Source: Euryarchaeota archaeon UBA561
GTDB lineage: Archaea; Thermoplasmatota; Poseidoniia; Poseidoniales; Poseidoniaceae
NCBI GenBank assembly: GCA_002502295.1
Contig: DANX01000052.1
Span: 1-13,486 of the forward strand
Length of the DNA: 13,486 bases
Direction of reading: 5' to 3'
Of this stretch, positions 1 to 6,604 are shown piece after piece. Position 1 is the first letter of the stretch, and every line of letters begins with the position of its first letter. The position numbers and the translations under genes were made by a program. A model generated the notes under the pieces. It had not been told where the DNA came from and made no database searches. It worked only from the letters and a program-made list of their open reading frames with translations.

Positions 1-954
1 TCCCGTATCAACATCATTTTCTCCGACGACGTCTCAATGCTTGGACCGTCCTTTACCATCCGTAAATTCGCAGAGGAAACCATCTCTGTTATTCAACTCA
101 TCAAATGGGGCACGATGTCAGCCCAACAAGCGGCTTACATCTGGATTTGTCTTGAATACGGCATGTCCGTCCTTGTCTCCGGAGAAACAGCATCTGGAAA
201 AACAACGACCCTGAATGCCATTCTTCCCTTCATTGACCACAACGTCAAAATCTATTCCGCAGAGGACACGCCCGAGGTCAAAGTCCGCCACAAGATTTGG
301 CAACGCTTGGTCACACGTGATGCAAAGAACGAAGATTCTCGCGTCGAAATGTTCGATCTGTTGAAGGCCGCTCTACGAAGCCGTCCCCGTTACATCATCA
401 TCGGCGAGATACGAGGTGTTGAAGGCGCTACTGCATTCCAAGCAATGCAGACTGGCCACCCGGTCATCGCCACGTTCCACGCATCGTCCATCGTAAAAAT
501 GATTCAGCGTTTCACCGGTGATCCAATCAACGTCCCCATCCGTTTCTTTGACAACCTTAACTTCGCTATCTTCCAAGAAGTGGTGGAGGCTCCTGGGGGA
601 GGCATTGCTCGCCGTATTACCGGGATTGATGAGGTCATCGGCTACAACAAACACAGCGACGGTGTGTTGACCCGTGGTATGTTTGAATGGGACCCGGTTA
701 AGGACAAGCACTACTTCCGTGGTATGTTCCAATCCCATCTGCTGGAAAACAAGATTGCCGCCATGGCTGGTTTCTCCAACAAACGAGACATCTACGACGA
801 AATGCTTCGTCGCGCCGATGCCATTCAGCGTATGGCAGACCGAGATTTGACGCATTATGACGATGTGTTCGATCTACTCGGACTGTACTACAGCAACGGC
901 TGGGACCACTTTAGCCGAGCCATTGACACGTGGGTCGGAATCAATCACAACTGA
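1..954 (+). CDS. flaI: Archaellum motor ATPase FlaI/ArlI, C-terminal part (5' end outside window)
   Basis: FlaI is the cytoplasmic hexameric secretion ATPase that drives archaellum assembly and rotation through FlaJ. The reading frame is open from base 1, so the N-terminal half lies upstream and 317 residues are visible. The fragment opens with a DVSMLGPSFTIRKF stretch typical of the FlaI linker. Walker A GETASGKT is at bases 181-204. An acidic region around SAEDTPE follows, then the Walker B-type segment RYIIIGEIRG (about bases 388-417) and the ATFHA His-box near 469-483. These motifs in this order define the GspE/PilT/FlaI superfamily, and the immediately following FlaJ makes archaellum (or a closely related type IV pilus) the best reading. 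The TGA stop is part of a GAGG sequence 12 bases before flaJ, suggesting coupled translation. No damage is seen in the visible part. An adhesion-pilus ATPase is the main alternative. Confidence 0.92.
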   Translation, partial: SRINIIFSDDVSMLGPSFTIRKFAEETISVIQLIKWGTMSAQQAAYIWICLEYGMSVLVSGETASGKTTTLNAILPFIDHNVKIYSAEDTPEVKVRHKIWQRLVTRDAKNEDSRVEMFDLLKAALRSRPRYIIIGEIRGVEGATAFQAMQTGHPVIATFHASSIVKMIQRFTGDPINVPIRFFDNLNFAIFQEVVEAPGGGIARRITGIDEVIGYNKHSDGVLTRGMFEWDPVKDKHYFRGMFQSHLLENKIAAMAGFSNKRDIYDEMLRRADAIQRMADRDLTHYDDVFDLLGLYYSNGWDHFSRAIDTWVGINHN

Positions 955-956
955 GG
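953..956 (+). promoter_or_regulatory. Shine-Dalgarno-like GAGG for flaJ, overlapping the flaI stop
   Basis: TGAGGATGATGAG links the flaI stop (952-954) to the flaJ ATG at 967. The GAGG core lies 10 bases before the ATG and shares two bases with the stop codon. This supports the 967 start and coupled translation of the pair. Confidence 0.5.
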
Positions 957-966
957 ATGATGAGAC

Positions 967-2769
967 ATGGAGCGCATGCCAATTTGGCAAATTGCCCTTC
1001 GGCGTCTTGAAATGCCGATTCCTCGGTTTCTTTCGTTGTATGTCGCTCCAATCGTGGTAGCGACTTTTCTGATCTCCATTTTGTTGGTCTTCTTGACCGG
1101 TGGTTTGGCAGATGGGGCACTCTTTTCGGGGTTCACCGGTGTTCTCTTTGTCATCCTGCTCACGCTGATGTCGGCGGCCGCCGCCGTTGTGTTCCCTGTT
1201 TTGGAAGTCACCCGATCCGCAACGCTGATCGAAGAAGAGATGCACATGTTCATCACGCGGATGGGCATTCTTTCCATCGGCGAGGTTGGAGCCCAGTCGA
1301 TTTTCGATATTCTCAAACAAATGCGAGATTACGGTGAATTGGCATCGGAAGTGAAGCGCATCGAAACCTTGGTTGACAAATGGCACACCTCCCTGCCCGA
1401 AGCAGCTCGTATCGTGGCTCATCAGAGCCCGAGTCCATTATGGTCTGATTTCCTCGACCGCATGGCGTTCTCAATCGAAGCAGGTCAGCCCATCGATGAA
1501 TTCATGCGCTCAGAACAGGAAACCATCGCTGAACAGTACAACACCCTCTACGACACCCGTCTCGAATCGGTTGACACATTGAAGGAAATCTATGTCTCGC
1601 TAACGACCGCTGGATTGTTTGGGTTGGTCATCGCTGGTATCCACTTGGTGCTTTTCGAGGTCGGTACCGCCAGCGACACTCCCATTGAAGTAGCGAGCCG
1701 TTTGCGTTTTTTGCTGCTGGCGTCCCTCGTCTTTATGTTCATTCAAATCGGTGCAGTTTTTGCTTTCCGAGGCACCATCCCAAAGGATGCAACCTTCGCC
1801 CGGGACGAAATGGACACACCCTTCCGCATTAATTTCCGCCGGTCCTTGTTGCTCTCGGGAGGAATTTCAATCGGTTTGGTGGTCTTATCCACCCTCACGC
1901 TGATCTGGACGTGGGACATCATCACAACGCAATGGGATAAATACGGGTTGCTGTTCATTGCTTTGCCTTTCTCACCGTTGCTCATTCCGGCTTTGATGGT
2001 GCGGCGGGAGGAAAACCAAATTCAACGCCGTGATGAGACGTATCCTGACTTTATTCGTGCCCTCGGTGGAACAGCCCAAGCGCGTTCATCCGAGCCCTCA
2101 GCGACCATCAAAGCACTACGTGGCATTGATTTTGGTATGCTGGACAACTCAATCGATCGCCTTGAAAAACGCCTATCCACCAGAATTGACTCGGATCGCG
2201 CTTGGGATTACTTCACCGCCGACACCAACTCGGCGGTTATTTCTCGCTACACGCGCATTTACATCGAAGGTTCGCAATCATCCGGTCAACCAGCTGGTAC
2301 CGCGGAAATGGTGTCCCGCAGTGTTGGAAATTTGCTTTCTCTCAGAAATCGCCGAGCGCTTTCAGCCAACACAATGTGGGGTGTAGCACTTGGGTTGTTG
2401 ATTTCCAGCGTCGCCTCGCTCAACGTCACCACGTCCATCGTTCTGCAACTGGGTGAAGCGATTGCAGGCGTCGCCTCAGGTTTGGTCGACACGGAAGTTG
2501 GCGCTCTATCCGAATTTGCAGGGGGCATTGCCTTACCCGTGATGGAAGATGCTTCGTCGGTTGACGATAACATTCGAATGTTCAAGATCATCATCTCGTT
2601 GTTGATTCTCATGCAAGTGATTGCCGTATCCTCCATTGCAACACGGCTGCGTGGTGGTACCCGAACGAGCGCCGTCGGACAGATGATTCAACTTACTTGG
2701 GTAGCGGGTTTGGCTTCGCTGTTCACTGCCATTGTCCTTGAACAGGCAAGCAGCATCTTCAGCGTCTGA
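967..2769 (+). CDS. flaJ: Archaellum membrane platform protein FlaJ/ArlJ
   Basis: FlaJ is the polytopic membrane platform that FlaI engages; with it, it forms the archaellum motor and assembly core. The 600-residue protein shows about nine hydrophobic helices, at roughly 22-46, 53-79, 208-231, 247-268, 293-315, 327-345, 468-493, 538-560 and 571-595. Two large cytoplasmic loops lie at about 80-205 and 346-465. Each loop carries a T2SF (GspF/TadC-like) unit: the first includes FLDRMAFSIEAGQPIDEFM (162-180) and the second LGGTAQARSSEPSATIKAL (366-384). This duplicated arrangement and length fit FlaJ. The start at 967 is supported by the GAGG at 953-956 and by tight packing behind flaI. It is certainly a T2SF platform protein; archaellum rather than adhesion pilus is inferred from its FlaI partner. 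Confidence 0.9.
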   Translation: MERMPIWQIALRRLEMPIPRFLSLYVAPIVVATFLISILLVFLTGGLADGALFSGFTGVLFVILLTLMSAAAAVVFPVLEVTRSATLIEEEMHMFITRMGILSIGEVGAQSIFDILKQMRDYGELASEVKRIETLVDKWHTSLPEAARIVAHQSPSPLWSDFLDRMAFSIEAGQPIDEFMRSEQETIAEQYNTLYDTRLESVDTLKEIYVSLTTAGLFGLVIAGIHLVLFEVGTASDTPIEVASRLRFLLLASLVFMFIQIGAVFAFRGTIPKDATFARDEMDTPFRINFRRSLLLSGGISIGLVVLSTLTLIWTWDIITTQWDKYGLLFIALPFSPLLIPALMVRREENQIQRRDETYPDFIRALGGTAQARSSEPSATIKALRGIDFGMLDNSIDRLEKRLSTRIDSDRAWDYFTADTNSAVISRYTRIYIEGSQSSGQPAGTAEMVSRSVGNLLSLRNRRALSANTMWGVALGLLISSVASLNVTTSIVLQLGEAIAGVASGLVDTEVGALSEFAGGIALPVMEDASSVDDNIRMFKIIISLLILMQVIAVSSIATRLRGGTRTSAVGQMIQLTWVAGLASLFTAIVLEQASSIFSV

Positions 2770-2805
2770 TGGGCGGGAACATTCATACTCCCACTCCGCC
2801 AAGTA

Positions 2806-3243
2806 ATGTTCATGCAAGCCCCACTTCCTCCTCCTCAAGCCGCCGCCTCTCCCTATCAGCCACCTGCTGCGGCCATGGCAAAAGGCAACATGTACTCCTT
2901 CCAGAAATGGTTGATGATCGGCATGATTCTTCTTGTGTTCTCAGCCGTGTTTGCACAGTTCCCGCTGTCTTCCTCTGCACCAGACATCACCGATTACGAT
3001 GTTACGGATGAAAAAGAAGCTGATCAGTACCTCGATGACATGGACAGCTACGAAGGGCAAGTAGCGCTCTTTGGTGCCTTTTCCAGCATCCTTCAAACAG
3101 GAGCCATCGTCATGCTCGGGTATGCCTTTTTCCGGGAATCCCAAGAAGATGCCAATCAACACGTCGCCGTCCGCATTACCATGATGCTTGCTGGCGTGGT
3201 GATGGTAACGGGTGTTGTGGGACGAAGTTTCTCTCTTTTCTGA
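2806..3243 (+). CDS. Unrecognised three-helix membrane protein downstream of flaJ
   Basis: I do not recognise this 145-residue protein. It begins with a Pro/Ala/Gln-rich, probably disordered tail (1-28). Three hydrophobic helices follow at about 35-54, 85-109 and 121-142. Between helices 1 and 2 is a strongly acidic loop (about 58-84) rich in Asp and Glu. The protein ends a few residues after the last helix. It sits 36 bases after flaJ on the same strand, so it may be cotranscribed and could be an archaellum accessory, but nothing in the sequence proves this. No clear Shine-Dalgarno precedes ATG 2806. A second ATG at 2812 is 27 bases after the centre of the weak AT element ATTCATACT (2781-2789), so a leaderless start at 2812 is possible. 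Its stop is only 2 bases from the convergent nth stop. Confidence 0.75.
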   Translation: MFMQAPLPPPQAAASPYQPPAAAMAKGNMYSFQKWLMIGMILLVFSAVFAQFPLSSSAPDITDYDVTDEKEADQYLDDMDSYEGQVALFGAFSSILQTGAIVMLGYAFFRESQEDANQHVAVRITMMLAGVVMVTGVVGRSFSLF

Positions 3244-3245
3244 GT

Positions 3246-3908
3246 TCAACGCTTCATTTCTTCGCGAATTCGTTTCTTGGTCGCCGCCCAAGAGCAAATT
3301 GGACACGTTGTCAAATCGTGGTAGCGTGCTGGGCAGTATTCTCGGCCGAAGAATATGATTTGCAAATGGAGGTCGTTCCACAGGTCCCTTGGAAAAATGG
3401 CCTTGAGGTCCTTTTCGGTTTTTTCCACCGTTGTTCCGTTGGATAGCCCCCATCGAGCGGCCAGTCGGTGAATGTGGGTGTCGACTGGGAAGGCTGGGAC
3501 ATCAAAGGCTTGGGCCATCACGACCGAGGCAGTCTTGTGGCCCACGCCCGGAAGGGCTTCCAGGGCTTCGAATGAGGCAGGAACTTCACCGCCGTGTCGC
3601 TCAACGAGCAGTTCAGAAAGCCGCTTGATGTTTTTGGCTTTGGTGGGAGCCAACCCCACCTGACGGATGTCAGCAAGAATCGTCTTCACGTCCAAGGTAG
3701 CCATGACCGCCGCCGAACTGGCTTTAGCAAAGAGGGCTGGTGTGACTTCGTTGACCTTCAAATCGGTGGTTTGAGCGCTCATCAGGACGGCGACCAGCAA
3801 TTCGAACGGATTGCTATGGTCGAGTGGAACAGGGATGACAGGATAAAGTGTCTGCAGTTTATCTGCAATGATGTCGGCTTTGATTTGCCGCTTCACAACA
3901 CCACTCAT
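3246..3908 (-). CDS. nth: Endonuclease III (DNA glycosylase/AP lyase), variant iron-sulfur motif
   Basis: Endonuclease III removes oxidised pyrimidines from DNA and cleaves the resulting abasic site by beta-elimination. The 220-residue length matches the family. The helix-hairpin-helix LPGVGHKTASVV is at 119-130, with catalytic Lys125. The catalytic Asp is in FPVDTHIHRLAARWG (Asp143), and the N-terminal LMSAQTTD (42-49) is canonical. The C-terminal cluster region is unusual: Cys192, Cys202 and Cys205 give C-X9-C-X2-C, and there is no fourth Cys in the remaining 15 residues, where the classical motif is C-X6-C-X2-C-X5-C. The 4Fe-4S cluster may therefore be absent or differently ligated. Its ATG overlaps the stop of the upstream membrane protein gene (ATGA, 3905-3908), implying coupled translation in an operon headed by polX. 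Glycosylase identity is secure; substrate range is not visible. Confidence 0.94.
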   Translation of the reverse strand: MSGVVKRQIKADIIADKLQTLYPVIPVPLDHSNPFELLVAVLMSAQTTDLKVNEVTPALFAKASSAAVMATLDVKTILADIRQVGLAPTKAKNIKRLSELLVERHGGEVPASFEALEALPGVGHKTASVVMAQAFDVPAFPVDTHIHRLAARWGLSNGTTVEKTEKDLKAIFPRDLWNDLHLQIIFFGREYCPARYHDLTTCPICSWAATKKRIREEMKR

Positions 3909-4120
3909 CCTTCGTAGGTGGCGCTGTATTCTTCACCGGTTTGCCATCCAAAGTAGATACCTGCAAGGACAGAGGCAAGGGGGATGGCGTTGCAAGCGAG
4001 GATGACGCCGGGGCTGCCGTTGTCCATTGGTTTGCCCAAAATGTACCAAACAATCAGGCCGAGGACAAGGCCGGGAAGAATCATCATGCTGCCCATGATG
4101 ATGGTACGGAGCGTGCGCAT
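3905..4120 (-). CDS. Small two-helix membrane protein between polX and nth
   Basis: This 71-residue protein is not recognised. It has a basic start (MRTLRT), a first hydrophobic helix at about 7-30 and a second at about 40-59, joined by a short loop containing GKPMDNGSPG. A polar, acidic tail ends in ATYEG. The gene lies 43 bases after polX, and its TGA stop overlaps the nth ATG by four bases, so it appears translated as part of the repair operon. The tight overlap, hydrophobic profile and conserved-looking gene order argue that it is real despite its size. A membrane protein between two cytoplasmic repair enzymes is unexpected; it may be unrelated in function and merely cotranscribed. No Shine-Dalgarno is visible before the ATG. 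Confidence 0.7.
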   Translation of the reverse strand: MRTLRTIIMGSMMILPGLVLGLIVWYILGKPMDNGSPGVILACNAIPLASVLAGIYFGWQTGEEYSATYEG

Positions 4121-4163
4121 GGTTTAACCACGGAGGGGTGAGTCAAGAAGGTGTGCTTTCCAC

Positions 4164-6104
4164 TTAACGGTGCATTTGCTCGTGAAGTTCAGCCCATGAA
4201 AGGGCATTGAGCGTATCGTGCGGTTCAATCCAACCCTTGCGGGCAGTCATGACTCCATAGGCGACGTCACTCAACCCCCGAATGGAATGGGCGTCGGGAT
4301 TGATGGCGACAGGGACACCCAAGCCTTTGGCGTGCTTGCACAAGCGCCAGTCAAGGTCCAGTCGGTAAGGGCTGGCGTTGAGCTCAATGGCCTTCAACCG
4401 GCCCTCATCGTTGTGTTCCGCCATGTGTTCAAGAACAGCAAACAGGTCAACCTCGTAACCTTCACGCCCTTGCAGTATGCGGCCGGTTGGATGTCCCAAT
4501 ACTTTGGTAGCCGGATGATCGATTGCACGAATCAACTCCTCGGTGTTTTCAAGTTCATCTCGCCCCCTCCATTTGGTCATGGCGTGAACGCTTGCGACGA
4601 CGTAATCAAGTTGGGACAAGACATCGTCTGGATGGTCGAGTTTCCCTCCTGCCAGAATGTCGGACTCAACCCCGTGGAAGAGTCGGAAATCAACGCCGTC
4701 GTTTGCCCACTCAGCGTTGTATTGCTTGATGGTTTGACCTTGCTTGAGGAGGTCTTCTGCGCTTGCTCCGTTGGCGATTTTAAGGGAGGGGGAATGGTCG
4801 GCGATGCCCAGCCAGTTCCATCCCATTTTTCGAGCGGTGTCTGCCATCAATTCCAGGCTTGCTTCGCCATCTGAAAGCGTCGTATGGTTGTGGAGAGCGC
4901 CTCGGATGTGATTGTTCTTGATCAGGTCGGGAAGGGCACCGTTCTGTGCCGCCTCCACTTCACCCATGTCTTCTCGAAGCTCAGGTGGGACGTAGGCCAA
5001 ATCAAGGTGTGCGTAAATGGCTGCTTCGTCGGCAGCCGGTAGGGAGTATGCTGCTGCGTCCATTCCCTTGAGTTCCCCTGCTTTGTCTTCAGGAATCAAA
5101 CCAAACTCATTGAGGCGCAGGCCCCGGTCAATGGCCCGCTGACGCATGGCGATGTTGTGTTCTTTGCTTCCCGTAAAGTAGGCCAGTGTGAACGGTTCAA
5201 CGTGTTTTGGGACCAGGCGAACTTGAGCATCAATGGTGCCGCTCGCTTCCAATTGTTCGTAATCATCCCCGCCGATGGCGTCCAATACATTTGAATCAAT
5301 GTGGCCAACGGTGAACGAATCATCAAAGATGGACGTGTCGAGAATGAGGCTGATTTTGGAATCGCCCGCTCCCTTCACATCGGCGATGCCGGGAAGATTG
5401 AGAATGGCGTTCGCCACCGTTTCATGGTCGTCCTTGTCGACGGCCACCACCACGTCAAGGTCCCCGATGGTGTCTTTCCTTCGTCGAGCACTTCCAGCCA
5501 AGGTTGCGCGGTGAACCCCATCAAGAGCTGCAATTCTTTGCTGAAAGGCCTCACCATACCGCAGGCCAATGTCAAGGCGTCGTCGAGCCCTGAATCGGGA
5601 GAGCAGTTCAATTCCATCCAGCATTCGCTGCTGAGATTTTGCTCCAAAGCCTTTCATTGGAGCGATTTCGTTGTTGAGAGCTGCCTCTTTGAGCCGTGCA
5701 ACCGAATCCACGCCGAGTTCGTCGGCCATCAATTTAATGCGCTTAGGTCCGAGACCAGGGATACCAAGCATCTCGATCAATCCCGGTGGCGTGTTGGTGT
5801 GAAGGTCAATCCAATCATCGGGCCATCGTCCTTCCGAAATCGCCTGCGTGAGGGCACTTCCCAGACCCTTACCAATCCCTTTCATGTTGAAAATTTCTCC
5901 ACTCGCAACGAGTTCACCCAAGTCTTCGGTCAAGCTACCAAGCATTCTACTTGCGTTTTGGTACGACCGTACTCGGAACACGTTGGCGCCTTTCAACTCC
6001 AACAAGACCGCTACTTGGTGCAACGCATTGGCCACTTGATTTCGTGAAAAAAACGGCGGTCCGGTGGGGCGCGGTTTCGGGAGGATGAACGAACCACCGG
6101 CCAT
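4164..6104 (-). CDS. polX: DNA polymerase/3'-5' exonuclease PolX (polX-PHP fusion)
   Basis: PolX-type enzymes fill short gaps and process 3' ends in base-excision repair. The domains run in the usual order over 646 residues. An N-terminal 8-kDa-like region carries helix-hairpin-helix motifs MKGIGKGLG (74-82), IPGLGPKR (115-122) and MKGFGAK (150-156). A nucleotidyltransferase palm has GSARRRKDTIGDLD (204-217, Asp215 and Asp217), followed by YFTGSKEHN (309-317). A C-terminal PHP nuclease domain has all expected ligands: His405, His407, Asp412, His437, Glu480, His507, His538, Asp604 and His606. One departure stands out: where the family has VDLRVVP, this protein has AQVRLVP, putting Gln294 in place of the third catalytic Asp, after an extra stretch of about 35 residues (255-292). 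Polymerase activity may be weak or lost while the exonuclease is kept. It is probably first in an operon with the 71-residue protein and nth, and it is the only complete gene here ending in TAA. Confidence 0.95.
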   Translation of the reverse strand: MAGGSFILPKPRPTGPPFFSRNQVANALHQVAVLLELKGANVFRVRSYQNASRMLGSLTEDLGELVASGEIFNMKGIGKGLGSALTQAISEGRWPDDWIDLHTNTPPGLIEMLGIPGLGPKRIKLMADELGVDSVARLKEAALNNEIAPMKGFGAKSQQRMLDGIELLSRFRARRRLDIGLRYGEAFQQRIAALDGVHRATLAGSARRRKDTIGDLDVVVAVDKDDHETVANAILNLPGIADVKGAGDSKISLILDTSIFDDSFTVGHIDSNVLDAIGGDDYEQLEASGTIDAQVRLVPKHVEPFTLAYFTGSKEHNIAMRQRAIDRGLRLNEFGLIPEDKAGELKGMDAAAYSLPAADEAAIYAHLDLAYVPPELREDMGEVEAAQNGALPDLIKNNHIRGALHNHTTLSDGEASLELMADTARKMGWNWLGIADHSPSLKIANGASAEDLLKQGQTIKQYNAEWANDGVDFRLFHGVESDILAGGKLDHPDDVLSQLDYVVASVHAMTKWRGRDELENTEELIRAIDHPATKVLGHPTGRILQGREGYEVDLFAVLEHMAEHNDEGRLKAIELNASPYRLDLDWRLCKHAKGLGVPVAINPDAHSIRGLSDVAYGVMTARKGWIEPHDTLNALSWAELHEQMHR

Positions 6105-6113
6105 AGGAAGAAG

Positions 6114-6127
6114 AGGGTGACCACCCT
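6114..6127. repeat. Short perfect dyad in the polX divergent intergenic region
   Basis: AGGGTG-AC-CACCCT is a perfect 6-bp inverted repeat with a 2-bp centre, lying 10 bases upstream of the polX ATG. The loop is too short for a stable terminator hairpin, so an operator-like dyad is the more natural reading. A chance palindrome cannot be excluded. Confidence 0.3.
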
Positions 6128-6134
6128 AAACAAA
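6125..6134. promoter_or_regulatory. Candidate AT-rich promoter element between polX and the divergent membrane gene
   Basis: CCTAAACAAA is the most AT-rich point of the gap between polX (minus) and the plus-strand gene. On the minus strand its TTTAGG end lies about 25 bases from the polX ATG at 6104, the usual TATA-to-start distance for leaderless archaeal mRNAs. The match to a TATA consensus is weak, so this is tentative. Confidence 0.25.
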
Positions 6135-6177
6135 GGTTCGCTCACGCCCCCATGTTCAAGAACGCCATACGCTACGG

Positions 6178-6513
6178 GTGAACATGGTGGATGCTGCCTT
6201 GGTTGAGGTCGTGGCGGAGATTCTCTGCGCCTCTTCGGCGGTTCTCTTTACGTTTATTGCAACGTTTTCCCGTTCACCAAAGGCAGAAAACATCGTCCAG
6301 AACATTATCTTCTTTCTGCTGCTTTCCGCGGCCGCCGTGCTGTGGTGGTTGCCAAGTTTAGGTGGTGAGTTGTGGGGTTCTGATTATCTGCCTCGTCCCT
6401 TGGCCCTGTTCTGCATCATTCTCGCCATTTCGGCACGAATGAACATCAAAGGAGAGAACGTCTCGTTCGGAGCGAACCCTCACAGCATCAAGCGTCAATC
6501 TGAAGAGGAATGA
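6178..6513 (+). CDS. Unrecognised small three-helix membrane protein
   Basis: This 111-residue protein has no family I can name. Hydrophobic helices lie at about 8-30, 41-60 (ending in the Trp-rich VLWWLP) and 73-88. A polar C-terminal tail (89-111) ends in a run of Glu. The helices, the basic and acidic flanks and the compact position support a real integral membrane protein. The start is uncertain: GTG 6178, ATG 6184 and GTG 6187 are all in frame. The GGTGA at 6177-6181 resembles a Shine-Dalgarno core and would suit the later starts better. A nine-codon reading frame from ATG 6152 ends in TGA at 6179-6181, just at these starts. It is followed by a 91-base gap before the 466-residue membrane protein. 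Confidence 0.65.
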   Translation: MNMVDAALVEVVAEILCASSAVLFTFIATFSRSPKAENIVQNIIFFLLLSAAAVLWWLPSLGGELWGSDYLPRPLALFCIILAISARMNIKGENVSFGANPHSIKRQSEEE

Positions 6514-6593
6514 ATCTGACCTCTTTCCACGGACGTTCCTTTCATCGGACGCTTCGCCGCTTGGAAGGGGGAACCTCTATTGACGGTGATAGC

Positions 6594-6597
6594 GAGG
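6594..6597 (+). promoter_or_regulatory. Shine-Dalgarno-like GAGG for the 466-residue membrane protein
   Basis: GAGG lies 7 bases before ATG 6605, a normal spacing that supports this start. A weak AT element (CTCTATTGA, about 6575-6583) lies a further 11-19 bases upstream. Confidence 0.4.
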
Positions 6598-6604
6598 CTC
6601 ATCC

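Noticed and set aside
874..1422. Minus-strand open frames across the start of flaJ
   Set aside because: They overlap conserved FlaJ coding sequence and translate to low-information, charged peptides; treated as shadows.
5301..6047. Plus-strand open frame (248 codons) opposite polX
   Set aside because: It is complementary to conserved PolX palm and helix-hairpin-helix sequence. The translation shows no domain and no start signal.
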